DNA of 64,000 nucleotides from an uncultured Tenacibaculum sp. (GTDB lineage: Bacteria; Bacteroidota; Bacteroidia; Flavobacteriales; Flavobacteriaceae): assembly GCF_947502995.1 (NCBI RefSeq), contig NZ_CANNBW010000001.1, forward strand, positions 221,298 through 285,297, written 5' to 3'. The position numbers were made by a program, and so were the translations under genes. The notes under the pieces are model-generated. The model saw nothing but the letters and a program-made list of their open reading frames with translations, was not told the origin of the DNA and searched no databases. This document shows positions 25,781 to 33,973 of the stretch, piece by piece; the first letter of the stretch is position 1, and every line of letters begins with the position of its first letter.

Positions 25781-26884
25781 ATGCACAAAAAATTGGCTTC
25801 AGACCTAACTAGTTTAGCGCATAGCATTTTAAAGATGAAGAACAAAGAAGATGTTTTTGCATTAAAAGAAAAAGCATATGAAGTTTACGAAAAGTTAGCC
25901 GTATTGGCTTATGTAGAAGAGTATATTAATACAACACCTCAGGCAGAAGAAACTAAAGAAGAACTGATTGAGGTAGTTACGCAAATTGAAACAGCAAGGA
26001 ATAGTAATGTTGTAAATCAAGAGGAAGAAATAGTTGAGGTAATTGAAGAAAGACCAATTGTTAATTCAATTGAAGAAAAATCTGAAGTTGTTGAAGAAGT
26101 TCTAAATGTTACAGAACAAAATGACGTTGAGGTAGATGTTGTAGAAGAAAACTCTATTGCTGAATCAACAAATGAAAAAGTAGAGTTTATAGAAGAAACT
26201 GAAGTTATTACAGAAGAAGTTGAAGAAGAAATAGAAATAATTGAAGAAACTCCAATATTTGTAGAGTCAGCAAAAGAGGAAGTTGAAGTTTTAGAAGAAC
26301 AAATTACTGAAGAAACTACAGAAGAAGAACTTCCTGAAGTTATTGAAGAGATTATTGAAGAACCAACTTTAATTCAAGTAAAAGAAGAAAAAGTTGAAGG
26401 TAAACTTCAAGAAATAGAAGAGCAACCTTTTGATGAACTTGAAAATTTATTGTTTGGAAACGATGATCCTACAATTTTTGATGAAGCTAAATTTATTGAA
26501 GAATTAAAAGCACCTGAAGAAGAGAAAAAAGAAGAAGTACCTACAGAATCGAAAATACCTACTTTAGAAGACGAATTAAAAGATACTTTGCCAGTAGATG
26601 TAATGGCAGATTTATTTCAAAAAGTAGAACCTAAAAAAACTGTAAATGATCATTTACAGTCTACAATACAAATTGGACTTAACGATCGTATTGCTTTTGT
26701 GAAACATTTATTTGATGGGAATCAAACCGATTTTAATAGAGTGGTTTCGCAATTAAATACATTTAAAACAGAAAGAGAAGCTAAAAATTTTATCAGTAAG
26801 ATGGTGAAGCCAGATTATGATTGGAGTACAAAAGAAGAATATGAAATACGTTTTTTAGAAATAATAGAACGTCGTTTCGTTTAA
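25781..26884 (+). CDS. Glu-rich low-complexity protein with conserved ends
   Basis: The 367-residue protein has a helical N-terminus (~1-65, LASDLTSLAHSILKMKNKEDVFALKEKAYEVYEKL), a very acidic middle (~65-250) dominated by E, V and I in irregular EE(V/I)E repeats, and a basic-to-neutral C-terminus (~280-367, IGLNDRIAFVKHLFDGNQ...FNRVVSQLN...WSTKEEYEIRFLEIIERRF) that looks like a folded helical domain. The ends resemble a conserved Bacteroidota protein of unknown function. The acidic middle is probably disordered. It starts a plus-strand run of genes to 30.2 kb. I assign no function. Confidence 0.8.
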   Translation: MHKKLASDLTSLAHSILKMKNKEDVFALKEKAYEVYEKLAVLAYVEEYINTTPQAEETKEELIEVVTQIETARNSNVVNQEEEIVEVIEERPIVNSIEEKSEVVEEVLNVTEQNDVEVDVVEENSIAESTNEKVEFIEETEVITEEVEEEIEIIEETPIFVESAKEEVEVLEEQITEETTEEELPEVIEEIIEEPTLIQVKEEKVEGKLQEIEEQPFDELENLLFGNDDPTIFDEAKFIEELKAPEEEKKEEVPTESKIPTLEDELKDTLPVDVMADLFQKVEPKKTVNDHLQSTIQIGLNDRIAFVKHLFDGNQTDFNRVVSQLNTFKTEREAKNFISKMVKPDYDWSTKEEYEIRFLEIIERRFV

Positions 26885-26905
26885 TATAAAAGATAAATTA
26901 AGATA

Positions 26906-27298
26906 ATGAAGATTGAAGTTTCTAACGGAGAAATAATAGATAAGTATACCATTTTAGCAATTAAGTTAACTGAGATAAAAGATCAAAACAAACTTAAAAA
27001 TATTCAAAATGAATATGATGTATTAACACCAGTTGTAGATCATATTTATAATGAAGTTTCAGATCAAGATGAATTGAAAAAACTACACAATGATTTATTA
27101 GAGATTAATAAAAAATTGTGGAAAATAGAAGATGATATTAGAGAGTGTGAGCGCGCTAAAGATTTTGGTGAAACGTTTGTTAATCTAGCTCGTGCAGTAT
27201 ACTTTACTAACGATGATCGTTCAGTAGTTAAAAAAGATATTAATACGTTAACTGGTTCAGATTTAGTAGAAGAAAAATCGTACGAAGATTATAAGTAA
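26906..27298 (+). CDS. DUF6165-like small helical protein
   Basis: The 130-residue protein begins MKIEVSNGEIIDKYTILAIKL and has long helices with a central ECERAKDFGETFVNLAR stretch. It fits what I know as the DUF6165 family, small soluble proteins found next to glycosylation or TPR genes in several phyla. It sits 21 nt after the Glu-rich gene and 13 nt before a TPR gene, so it is likely co-transcribed with both. No catalytic residues are evident. Confidence 0.75.
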   Translation: MKIEVSNGEIIDKYTILAIKLTEIKDQNKLKNIQNEYDVLTPVVDHIYNEVSDQDELKKLHNDLLEINKKLWKIEDDIRECERAKDFGETFVNLARAVYFTNDDRSVVKKDINTLTGSDLVEEKSYEDYK

Positions 27299-27311
27299 AA
27301 AATAAAATGTT

Positions 27312-28154
27312 ATGAAAAAGGCTTTATCAAAATTTTTAACTTCTTTAGGTATTTCAGGATCTAAAGAAGTTAAAAGTATAGAACAAAGTAGTTCTCGTTC
27401 TCAAAAAATAAGTGATATTAAGTTTACAGATCAACAAGGAAATGAGATATCAAAAGAGGAATTATCACAAGCTACAGGCAGGTATAATTATGCCGTTTAT
27501 AGCATAAATAAATCTTCTGATAAGGCTAAAGAATTACATCAAAAAGCAAGAGAATATGGGCAGAAAGGAGATTATGCTGAAGCTATAAGTCATCTTGAAG
27601 AAGCTATACAAGACTCACCTGAATGGGCTTATCCGTATTATGATTTAGCTTATACATATTTGTTAAATGATGATTTTGAAAAAGCGTTAAAATATTATGA
27701 GTTAACAGATAAAGTGGCTCCAAATGGTTTTTTTACCTCTAAAACAGCTATAGATGTTTTAAGAAAAGAAAAAACAGGAGTTTTTAGTGAAGGATTGTAT
27801 AAGAACTATATGACTTTAGAGTGGATCGATAATCCACAAGAAAAGGTTCAAATGTTAAAGTTATTAGTTGATAATTTTCCTTCTTTAGCTCCGGCTTGGA
27901 AAGATTACTCAAATTTTTTAGAAGGAGAAGAAAGACTTCAAGCTATAGAAAAGGGATTAAACGAGAATCCAGATATTGAAACTGAAGGAGTTCTTACTAT
28001 TAATAAAGCTTTAGTTTTAAATTTAAACGGACAGTTTAATGAAGCCAAAGAATTATTAATGCAAGTTATATTCAACCCTAAATCTACTTTCGGAAATCAA
28101 GAACTAGCAAAATTAGTACTGAACAGCATTTCTGAAGAAAATAAGAAAAAATAA
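27312..28154 (+). CDS. TPR-repeat protein
   Basis: The 280-residue protein contains TPR repeats: AKELHQKAREYGQKGDYAEAISHLEEAIQ (~75-105), then PYYDLAYTYLLNDDFEKALKYYE (~113-135), with weaker repeats in the C-terminal half. The N-terminal ~70 residues are charged and low in structure. There is no signal peptide, so it is probably a cytoplasmic scaffold. Its stop is 1 nt before the next start, an operon-type junction with the DUF3089 gene. Confidence 0.8.
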   Translation: MKKALSKFLTSLGISGSKEVKSIEQSSSRSQKISDIKFTDQQGNEISKEELSQATGRYNYAVYSINKSSDKAKELHQKAREYGQKGDYAEAISHLEEAIQDSPEWAYPYYDLAYTYLLNDDFEKALKYYELTDKVAPNGFFTSKTAIDVLRKEKTGVFSEGLYKNYMTLEWIDNPQEKVQMLKLLVDNFPSLAPAWKDYSNFLEGEERLQAIEKGLNENPDIETEGVLTINKALVLNLNGQFNEAKELLMQVIFNPKSTFGNQELAKLVLNSISEENKKK

Positions 28155-28155
28155 A

Positions 28156-29175
28156 ATGTTTGTAAAAAAAGCGAGATCAGTTTTATATGTAATTTTAATA
28201 TCACTGTTGTGTTTCAGTTGTCGTTCAACATACAAAACGCAAGCTTTTTTACAAGATAATATTCCTGTTAAACCAGATTATACCAAAGAAAGTTCTTGGG
28301 CAGTTCTACCAACCAAATATCAAGAGAATTTTAAAACTTATGCGTCTAATCGTTTAGATACATTACAAGCTGATGTTTTTTATGTATATCCTACTTTAAA
28401 CACAAGTAAAAAAGATATCCGTTGGAATGTTTCAATTATAGACAAAGAACAAAATAATACAGTTTTAAATAAAGCTGTGTTAATGCAAGCTTCAGCTTTT
28501 GCAACTTCAGGTAAAGTTTATGTCCCGTTTTATCGTCAAGCTCATATTCGTTCTTACAGATTATTCAACAAAGGAGGAAAAGAGGCTCAAGATTTAGCAT
28601 ATTCAGATGTTAAAAGCGCTTTTGAGGTGTATTTAAAGAAATACAATAAAGGAAGACCAATTATTATGGTTGGTCACAGCCAAGGAACAACGCATACAGT
28701 ACGATTATTAAAAGATTTTTTTGATGGAAAAGAATTACAAAAAAAATTAATTGCAGCTTATATTCCAGGAATTAGAGTAAAAGAAAATGAGTTTTCGTCA
28801 ATAAAACTAATGAAATCTCCAAAAGAGACTGGAGGCTTTATTTCATGGAATACGTACAAGAAAAATCATTATCCAAAAAAAGATAAAGATTGGTATAAAG
28901 GATCAGTAACTACAAATCCAATTACTTGGGATCAGTCTACAACAACTGTATTTAAAGATCACAAGGGTTTCTTATATACAAACGGTAAAATTTACAAAGA
29001 AGCATTAACAATCCAAATTACAGATGGATTAGTTTGGAGTACAAATCCGAAGTTTCCATTGCGTTTCTTTATGTCGTTTTTAAAAAATTATCATGCTGGA
29101 GATATAAATTTATTTTGGCAAGATATTAGAGAGAACGCTGAGTTGAGAACGAATACTTGGTTGAATGTCAATTAA
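28156..29175 (+). CDS. DUF3089 alpha/beta-hydrolase lipoprotein
   Basis: A lipoprotein signal with lipobox LCFSC precedes a DUF3089 domain. Visible family features are ADVFYVYPTLNTS near residue 70, the nucleophile elbow IIMVGHSQGTTH (Ser in GHSQG), and a C-terminal GDINLFWQDIRENAELR. The protein is probably an esterase or lipase anchored in the envelope. It lies 1 nt after the TPR gene. The substrate is unknown. Confidence 0.88.
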   Translation: MFVKKARSVLYVILISLLCFSCRSTYKTQAFLQDNIPVKPDYTKESSWAVLPTKYQENFKTYASNRLDTLQADVFYVYPTLNTSKKDIRWNVSIIDKEQNNTVLNKAVLMQASAFATSGKVYVPFYRQAHIRSYRLFNKGGKEAQDLAYSDVKSAFEVYLKKYNKGRPIIMVGHSQGTTHTVRLLKDFFDGKELQKKLIAAYIPGIRVKENEFSSIKLMKSPKETGGFISWNTYKKNHYPKKDKDWYKGSVTTNPITWDQSTTTVFKDHKGFLYTNGKIYKEALTIQITDGLVWSTNPKFPLRFFMSFLKNYHAGDINLFWQDIRENAELRTNTWLNVN

Positions 29176-29237
29176 AAATAAAATTCTTGTGTAACAAAAA
29201 ATTATAGGTGTCGTCTTCATTACAAAAACCAAGTATT

Positions 29238-29705
29238 ATGAAACGATTAATAACCACTATTTTAATTTGTATCGCATTTGCGATTAATGCACAAAACACT
29301 GCTTATTCAGATTTTTATAAAGCGAATAAAGATGAAAGTCAATTCTCAATGAGCGTTCCTGTTTCTTTAGGAGGTTTCTTTTCTGATGAAGAAGAAACGG
29401 AAGAGTTCGAAGAATTAATGAAAAAAGCAGAACATTGTAAAATTGTTATTTTTAATAACGAAAACAATACAACGGAAAGAAACTTTAAAAAGTTCTCAAG
29501 AAAAAAAGGATTGAAAACTTTGATGAAAGTTAGAGACGGAAAAGATAAAGCCGGAATATTTTTTATTGAGAAAGATGATTTGGTTAGAGAGATTATTATT
29601 AGAGCGAATAGTGATGAAGAAAAAATGGTGATGATTGGCTTAAAAATTACTTTAACTAAAGATGAGTTAGCATCAGTTGTAACTAAAATTTCGAAAGATC
29701 AATAA
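29238..29705 (+). CDS. DUF4252 secreted protein, copy 1
   Basis: The start at 29238 begins a standard signal peptide (MKRLITTILICIAFAINAQ); the frame continues upstream but without a credible start. The mature ~136 residues match the DUF4252 pattern, with a FFSDEEETEEFEELMKKAEHCKIVIF segment and a C-terminal GKDKAGIFFIEKDDLVREIII. A clear paralogue follows 47 nt downstream. Such proteins are common in Bacteroidota, sometimes near sigma/anti-sigma genes, and their function is unknown. Confidence 0.85.
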   Translation: MKRLITTILICIAFAINAQNTAYSDFYKANKDESQFSMSVPVSLGGFFSDEEETEEFEELMKKAEHCKIVIFNNENNTTERNFKKFSRKKGLKTLMKVRDGKDKAGIFFIEKDDLVREIIIRANSDEEKMVMIGLKITLTKDELASVVTKISKDQ

Positions 29706-29752
29706 GCAATAGCCTTTAATAAAATTTAAATATAAAGTAAACCAAGTTTTTT

Positions 29753-30217
29753 ATGAAAAGAATTGTAACAGTAGTACTAGTATTTTTGGCAGTAGCAATT
29801 AATGCTCAAAAGATATCATTCAAAAGTTTTTATAAATCTCATAAAGAGAATGCAGAAGTATCGTTAAATGTTCCAGGTTTCATTGCAAGAATGTTTATTG
29901 ATAGTGATGATTTAGATGAAGAAGAAGTTTTAATTAAAAAGGCAAGAAACTTTAAAATATTAACTTTTACAGAAAGAGTAGATAGTGTATCTAGCGATTT
30001 TAAAAGTTTTGTTGAAAGTAGTAACTTAAAAACTTTAGTAAGAACTAAAGATGGAAAAGATAAAGCAGAGATTTTCTTTTTAGAGCATAAAAATAAAATT
30101 CGTGAAATTATTATTATGACAGAAGATAAAGGAGATGAGTTGGTCTTCTTAGGGTTAAAAACAAATTTATCTAAAGATGAGTTTAGTTCTTTAATTACCG
30201 AAATGGAAAAATCTTAA
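29753..30217 (+). CDS. DUF4252 secreted protein, copy 2
   Basis: The signal peptide MKRIVTVVLVFLAVAINAQ is followed by a mature domain that aligns throughout with the preceding gene: KDGKDKAEIFFLEHKNKIREIII against the same block in copy 1, and LGLKTNLSKDEFSSLI against IGLKITLTKDELASVV. The pair is a tandem duplication that has diverged well beyond recent copies. A terminator follows the stop. The function is unknown. Confidence 0.85.
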   Translation: MKRIVTVVLVFLAVAINAQKISFKSFYKSHKENAEVSLNVPGFIARMFIDSDDLDEEEVLIKKARNFKILTFTERVDSVSSDFKSFVESSNLKTLVRTKDGKDKAEIFFLEHKNKIREIIIMTEDKGDELVFLGLKTNLSKDEFSSLITEMEKS

Positions 30218-30222
30218 AATTG

Positions 30223-30252
30223 AAAAAAGCTTCTCGTTAGAGAAGCTTTTCT
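30223..30252. terminator. Bidirectional intrinsic terminator
   Basis: Arms AAAAGCTTCTC (30225-30235) and GAGAAGCTTTT (30240-30250) around GTTA. The hairpin overlaps the 3' end of the convergent ArsC-like gene. Confidence 0.8.
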
Positions 30253-30584
30253 TTTAAACTTTCAACAGTTTTTTTGCTGTTTCCAATAAAGATTTCTTTA
30301 TCAACAATAAACACAGGACGCTTTAAAAAAGTATATTCATCAAGTATGTATTGTTTATAATCATCTTCAGTTAAATTCTGATTTTTTAAATCCATTTCTC
30401 TATACAATTTAGCTCTCTTGTTAAAAAGAGCTTCATAGCTTTTAGAAAAGCTATACATTTCTTCCAATTGCGAAAAAGTAACAGGATCCGATTTTATTTC
30501 TTGTTTTTCAAAACCTTCTAGGTTTACTTCTTTTAAAATTCTTCTACAAGTATCACAAGTTTGTAAAAAATAAACTTTCTTCAT
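30237..30584 (-). CDS. ArsC/Spx-family thioredoxin-fold protein
   Basis: I chose the start at 30584 (MKKVYFLQTCDTCRRIL); the longer frame would add an unlikely leader overlapping the divergent DinB gene. The 115-residue length and the CxxC at Cys10/Cys13 match the Spx/YffB-type arsenate-reductase-like family (PF03960). True ArsC has an Arg triad and a different Cys arrangement, so arsenate reduction is not assured; a redox or regulatory role is equally possible. Confidence 0.85.
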   Translation of the reverse strand: MKKVYFLQTCDTCRRILKEVNLEGFEKQEIKSDPVTFSQLEEMYSFSKSYEALFNKRAKLYREMDLKNQNLTEDDYKQYILDEYTFLKRPVFIVDKEIFIGNSKKTVESLKEKLL

Positions 30585-30626
30585 GGTATTAAGTGTATCT
30601 TTATAAACGCTAAAATAGGCAGAAAA

Positions 30627-31082
30627 ATGAACACACAATTTGATATTTTAAGAAAATCTAGAGAACTTGTTTTAAAAAGAATAGAAGGTTTAACTCACGA
30701 GCAATTACATAAAATTCCTGAAGGATTTAATAATAATATAGCATGGAATGTTGCTCATTTAGTAGTAACTCAACAATTATTACATTATAAATTATCAGGT
30801 TTACAATGTTTAATTCCAGATGATTTAATTGAAAAATATAGAAAAGGAACAGCTCCAACAGAAGAATTATCAGTAGAAGAGTTTGAAGAGGTTAAAGAAT
30901 TGTTAGCTGGTTTGCCAGATACTTTAGAAGAAGATTACAAAGAAGGAATTTTTAAAGAATATACAGAGTACCCAACAAGTACAGGATACGTGTTAAGTTC
31001 AATCGATAATGCAATTGCTTTTAATAATTTACACGAAGGAATTCATTTAGGAGCAATAATGGCATTATCTAAATTAGTATAA
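30627..31082 (+). CDS. DinB-family protein
   Basis: This 151-residue four-helix-bundle protein shows the DinB/YfiT pattern: ILRKSRELVLKRIEGLTHEQLHKIP, NIAWNVAHLVVTQQ (first metal-binding His region) and the C-terminal NLHEGIHLGAIM (second and third His). Members are metal-binding hydrolases or bacillithiol/mycothiol S-transferase relatives of mostly unknown function. It is 15 nt upstream of the cystathionine gamma-synthase start and probably co-transcribed with it. Confidence 0.85.
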   Translation: MNTQFDILRKSRELVLKRIEGLTHEQLHKIPEGFNNNIAWNVAHLVVTQQLLHYKLSGLQCLIPDDLIEKYRKGTAPTEELSVEEFEEVKELLAGLPDTLEEDYKEGIFKEYTEYPTSTGYVLSSIDNAIAFNNLHEGIHLGAIMALSKLV

Positions 31083-31097
31083 ATCTAACTTTACTTG

Positions 31098-32246
31098 ATG
31101 AAGTTTAATACAAAAGCCATACATGGTGGTCAGCAACATGAAGAAGCTACAGGTTCAGTAATGACACCAATATTTCAAACTTCTACATATGCACAATCTA
31201 GTCCAGGCGTAAACAAAGGATATGTGTATTCACGTTCAGCAAATCCCACAAGAACTGCTCTAGAAAACGCTTTTGCATCTTTAGAAAACGGAACGCATGG
31301 TTATGCTTTTGCTTCAGGTTTAGCAGCTATAGATTGCGTTTTAAGGTTGTTAAAACCAGGTGATGAAGTGATAGCTGGAGACGATTTATATGGAGGTACG
31401 TACAGAATGTTTACAAGGTTATTTGAAAAATACGGACTCAAATTTCAATATGTAAATATGGATGATCCAAGTAATGTAGTTAATGCTATTACTGAATCTA
31501 CTAAGTTAATTTGGATTGAAACGCCAACAAATCCATTAATGAAAATTGCTGATATTGAAGAAGTTTCAAACTTAGTGAAACAGACAAATAAAGATATTTT
31601 AATTGCTGTTGATAATACTTTCGCAACACCTTATTTACAACAACCGTTAGATTTAGGAGCCGATATTGTTATGCATTCTGCTACTAAATATTTAGGTGGT
31701 CATTCCGATTTAGTTATGGGAGCTCTAATAGTAAAAGATGAAGAGTTAGGTAAAGAGCTTAACTTCATTCAGTTTGCTGCAGGAGCAATTGCAGGTCCTA
31801 TGGATTCTTTCCTCGCTTTAAGAGGAATTAAAACATTACATGTTCGTATGCAAAGACATTGTGAAAATGGAAGAAAGGTAGCTGAATTTTTACGTGATCA
31901 TAAAAAAGTAGGAGAAATATATTATCCAGGATTTCAAAGTCATGGAAATCATGAAATAGCTAAAAAGCAAATGAAAGATTTTGGAGGTATGGTTTCTTTC
32001 CGGTTAAAAGATGAAAGTAAATCTGCTACTTTTAAGTTTTTAGAACATGTAAAAGTATTTACTTTGGCTGAATCACTAGGTGGAGTAGAGAGTTTAGTTA
32101 ATCATCCGGTAAGCATGACACATGGTTCAATTCCTGAAAAAGAGCGTTTAAAAATGGGAATTACAGATTCTTTAATTCGCTTAAGTGTAGGTATAGAAGA
32201 TATAGAAGATTTGCTTTCAGATTTAGATCAAGCATTAAATAAATAA
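31098..32246 (+). CDS. metB: Cystathionine gamma-synthase-type PLP enzyme
   Basis: The enzyme belongs to the Cys/Met-metabolism PLP family of transsulfuration. The PLP lysine is Lys197 in HSATKYLGGHSD. Other blocks are YSRSANPTRTALE, FASGLAAIDCVL, DDLYGGTYRMF and WIETPTNPLMK. I prefer the ATG at 31098 to the TTG just before it. At 382 residues it is full length. Family members differ (gamma-synthase, gamma-lyase, beta-lyase), so metB is the most likely but not certain assignment. Confidence 0.85.
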   Translation: MKFNTKAIHGGQQHEEATGSVMTPIFQTSTYAQSSPGVNKGYVYSRSANPTRTALENAFASLENGTHGYAFASGLAAIDCVLRLLKPGDEVIAGDDLYGGTYRMFTRLFEKYGLKFQYVNMDDPSNVVNAITESTKLIWIETPTNPLMKIADIEEVSNLVKQTNKDILIAVDNTFATPYLQQPLDLGADIVMHSATKYLGGHSDLVMGALIVKDEELGKELNFIQFAAGAIAGPMDSFLALRGIKTLHVRMQRHCENGRKVAEFLRDHKKVGEIYYPGFQSHGNHEIAKKQMKDFGGMVSFRLKDESKSATFKFLEHVKVFTLAESLGGVESLVNHPVSMTHGSIPEKERLKMGITDSLIRLSVGIEDIEDLLSDLDQALNK

Positions 32247-32253
32247 AAATAAG

Positions 32254-32279
32254 TTCCTCATTATGAGGAATTTTTTTTT
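32254..32279 (+). terminator. Intrinsic terminator
   Basis: TTCCTCA (32254-32260) and TGAGGAA (32264-32270) followed by a T-run to 32279. It separates metB from the TetR promoter. Confidence 0.85.
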
Positions 32280-32283
32280 GTTA

Positions 32284-32309
32284 AAAAATATACCAATTGG
32301 TATATTTTT
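32284..32309. promoter_or_regulatory. TetR operator 1 (perfect 26-bp palindrome)
   Basis: The arms are AAAAATATACCAA (32284-32296) and TTGGTATATTTTT (32297-32309). It lies directly upstream of the TetR -7 box, where a repressor would block RNA polymerase, so autoregulation is likely. A 16-bp core recurs with one change at 32936-32951. Confidence 0.8.
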
Positions 32310-32310
32310 A

Positions 32311-32318
32311 TATATTTG
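32311..32318 (+). promoter_or_regulatory. -7 box for the TetR gene, probably leaderless
   Basis: TATATTTG ends 6 nt before the ATG at 32325, so transcription would begin at or next to the start codon. The operator palindrome ends 1 nt before the box. Confidence 0.6.
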
Positions 32319-32324
32319 CCTTAT

Positions 32325-32918
32325 ATGTTGAAATCTGAGAAGACAAGATTACATATTATTGAAACGGTTGCTCCTATATTTAATAAGAAAGGATATTCAG
32401 CTATGAGCTTATCACAAATAACTCAAGCAGCTGGTTTAACAAAAGGAGCTATATATGGGCATTTTGAAAGTAAAGAAGAGTTAGCAATAGAAGCTTTTCG
32501 TCATTGTATCCGTACCGTTTTAAAAGATTTAAATGCACATGTTGCAAAGGGGAAAACAGCGTTAAATAGATTGATTAATGTTTCTAGTTTTTATAAAAAC
32601 TATTATAGTTATTGTAAAAAATTTGGAGGCTGTCCAATATTAAATATTGGTGTTGATTCAGAATATCAGCAAAATTCAATATCTAAATTAGTACGATCTT
32701 ATAATGAGCGAATTTTAGAAAAGTTCACAAATTTGATAGAAGTAGCTAAAGAAACAAATGAAGTTAAAAAAGATGTTGATAGTGCTGTTTATGCAAAAAG
32801 ATTTTCCTATATGATAGAAGGAGCAGTGTACATGTCTCATATAATGAAAGATGAGACTTATCTATTTGATTTAGCAGAGGTGATGAAGAAGATGATAGAT
32901 AATGAATTGAAAAATTAA
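32325..32918 (+). CDS. TetR/AcrR-family transcriptional regulator
   Basis: The N-terminal helix-turn-helix is typical: YSAMSLSQITQAAGLTKGAIYGHFESKEELAIEAF (~23-58). The remainder is a helical ligand-binding/dimerisation domain ending in MIEGAVYMSHIMKDE. I chose the ATG at 32325 (MLKSEKTRL); an upstream TTG lies inside the -7 box. The gene is bracketed by two copies of the palindrome TATACCRATTGGTATA, so it very likely represses itself and a downstream promoter. There is no gene on the plus strand after the second operator, so its other target is not obvious here. The ligand is unknown. Confidence 0.92.
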   Translation: MLKSEKTRLHIIETVAPIFNKKGYSAMSLSQITQAAGLTKGAIYGHFESKEELAIEAFRHCIRTVLKDLNAHVAKGKTALNRLINVSSFYKNYYSYCKKFGGCPILNIGVDSEYQQNSISKLVRSYNERILEKFTNLIEVAKETNEVKKDVDSAVYAKRFSYMIEGAVYMSHIMKDETYLFDLAEVMKKMIDNELKN

Positions 32919-32935
32919 AAAAATTTAAAATAAAA

Positions 32936-32951
32936 TATACCGATTGGTATA
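32936..32951. promoter_or_regulatory. TetR operator 2 (near-perfect copy)
   Basis: TATACCGATTGGTATA differs from the operator-1 core at one base. It lies 18 nt after the TetR stop. A weak -7-like TAAGTTTA overlaps its right edge (32950-32957). Confidence 0.75.
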
Positions 32952-33184
32952 AGTTTAATTTAATCCCAAGTATGTTTATTGAAAAAACATAAACAAAACC
33001 AGCTCGTAAGAGCCAAACCAAACTAAATTAGTTCTTTAGTGTATTTTAATTTGTTAACGTTGTCTTCAAGGACTAATAATTGAAGGCAGGCTTAAACTAT
33101 TTGAAAAGATTGTACAACCATTTTTAAACAAACAAACTTCTAATAAGAATAAAAAGTTTACGATTTTCGAAAAAAGGTATAAGC
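32952..33184 (+). other. Gene-free region downstream of TetR operator 2
   Basis: No credible gene was found in 233 nt. An ATG at 32972 opens only six codons (MFIEKT) before TAA. Small inverted repeats occur (GCTC/GAGC at 33002-33013; CTTCAA/TTGAAG around 33064-33084). The region runs into a strong terminator at 33185-33213. It could be an untranslated RNA or the remains of a deleted target gene. Confidence 0.4.
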
Positions 33185-33213
33185 AAAAAAGCACCCGTTC
33201 TGGGTGCTTTTTT
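33185..33213. terminator. Strong bidirectional intrinsic terminator
   Basis: AAAAAAGCACCC (33185-33196) and GGGTGCTTTTTT (33202-33213) around a 5-nt loop. It serves sod on the minus strand and any plus-strand transcript from operator 2. Confidence 0.85.
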
Positions 33214-33236
33214 ATTGTATTAAAGTTGTAGCCGTT

Positions 33237-33845
33237 TTATTTAGCTTCAGCGTATCTTCTTTCAACTTCATTCCAGTTGATTACTTTAAAGAAAGCATCA
33301 ATATAATCTGGTCTTCTGTTTTGGTAGTTTAAGTAATATGCATGTTCCCAAACATCTAATCCTAAGATAGGAGTTCCTCCACAAGTAACACCAGGCATTA
33401 ATGGGTTATCTTGGTTTGGAGTAGAACATACTTCTACTTTACCACCTTTGTGTACACATAACCAAGCCCATCCAGAACCAAATTGAGTAGCTGCAGCTTT
33501 AGAGAAAGCATCGATAAAAGCTTCTTTAGAACCAAATTCAGCTTCAATAGCATCCTTTAATTCGCCAGATAAGTATCCTCTATCTTCTGGGTTCATTACT
33601 GTCCAGAATAATGAGTGATTATAAAAACCACCACCATTATTACGAACTCCAGCATTGCTCATATCTAAGTTCGTTAAAATATTTTCGATAGATTTACCTT
33701 CTAAATCTGTTCCTTCAATTGCAGCGTTTAATTTATTTGTATATCCATTATGATGCTTAGAGTGGTGAATCTCCATAGTTCTTGCATCTATATTTGGTTC
33801 TAACGCGTCGTAAGCGTATCCTAATTCTGGTAATTCAAAAGCCAT
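33237..33845 (-). CDS. Superoxide dismutase (Fe/Mn family)
   Basis: The enzyme converts superoxide to peroxide and oxygen. All four metal ligands are visible: His27 (EIHHSKHH), His77 ([11 protein letters not shown]), Asp164 and His168 ([16 protein letters not shown]). The length of 202 is standard and there is no signal peptide, so it is cytoplasmic. The metal (Fe or Mn) cannot be settled by eye. It is separated from the upstream fbp gene by a terminator, so it has its own promoter, which I could not identify. Confidence 0.96.
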   Translation of the reverse strand: MAFELPELGYAYDALEPNIDARTMEIHHSKHHNGYTNKLNAAIEGTDLEGKSIENILTNLDMSNAGVRNNGGGFYNHSLFWTVMNPEDRGYLSGELKDAIEAEFGSKEAFIDAFSKAAATQFGSGWAWLCVHKGGKVEVCSTPNQDNPLMPGVTCGGTPILGLDVWEHAYYLNYQNRRPDYIDAFFKVINWNEVERRYAEAK

Positions 33846-33895
33846 AATTTTTGTTTATTTGATTACTAATTAACTAATACGAAGTTACCATAAAA

Positions 33896-33925
33896 AAATA
33901 GGACTAACAATAGTTAGTCCTATTT
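33896..33925 (-). terminator. Intrinsic terminator of fbp
   Basis: 13-nt arms (33896-33908, 33913-33925) over a 4-nt loop, with a T-run on the minus strand. Confidence 0.8.
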
Positions 33926-33973
33926 GATTCTTATATAGTAATAAGATAAAATTATAGTAATAATAAACGATTA

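Noticed and set aside
26000..26450. Repetitive GAAGAA-rich stretch as CRISPR or tandem repeat
   Set aside because: The repetition is codon-level Glu richness within one reading frame, without fixed-length repeats or spacers.
32764..33021. Minus-strand frame across the end of the TetR gene and operator 2
   Set aside because: It overlaps TetR coding sequence and the operator, has no plausible promoter, and its translation resembles nothing.
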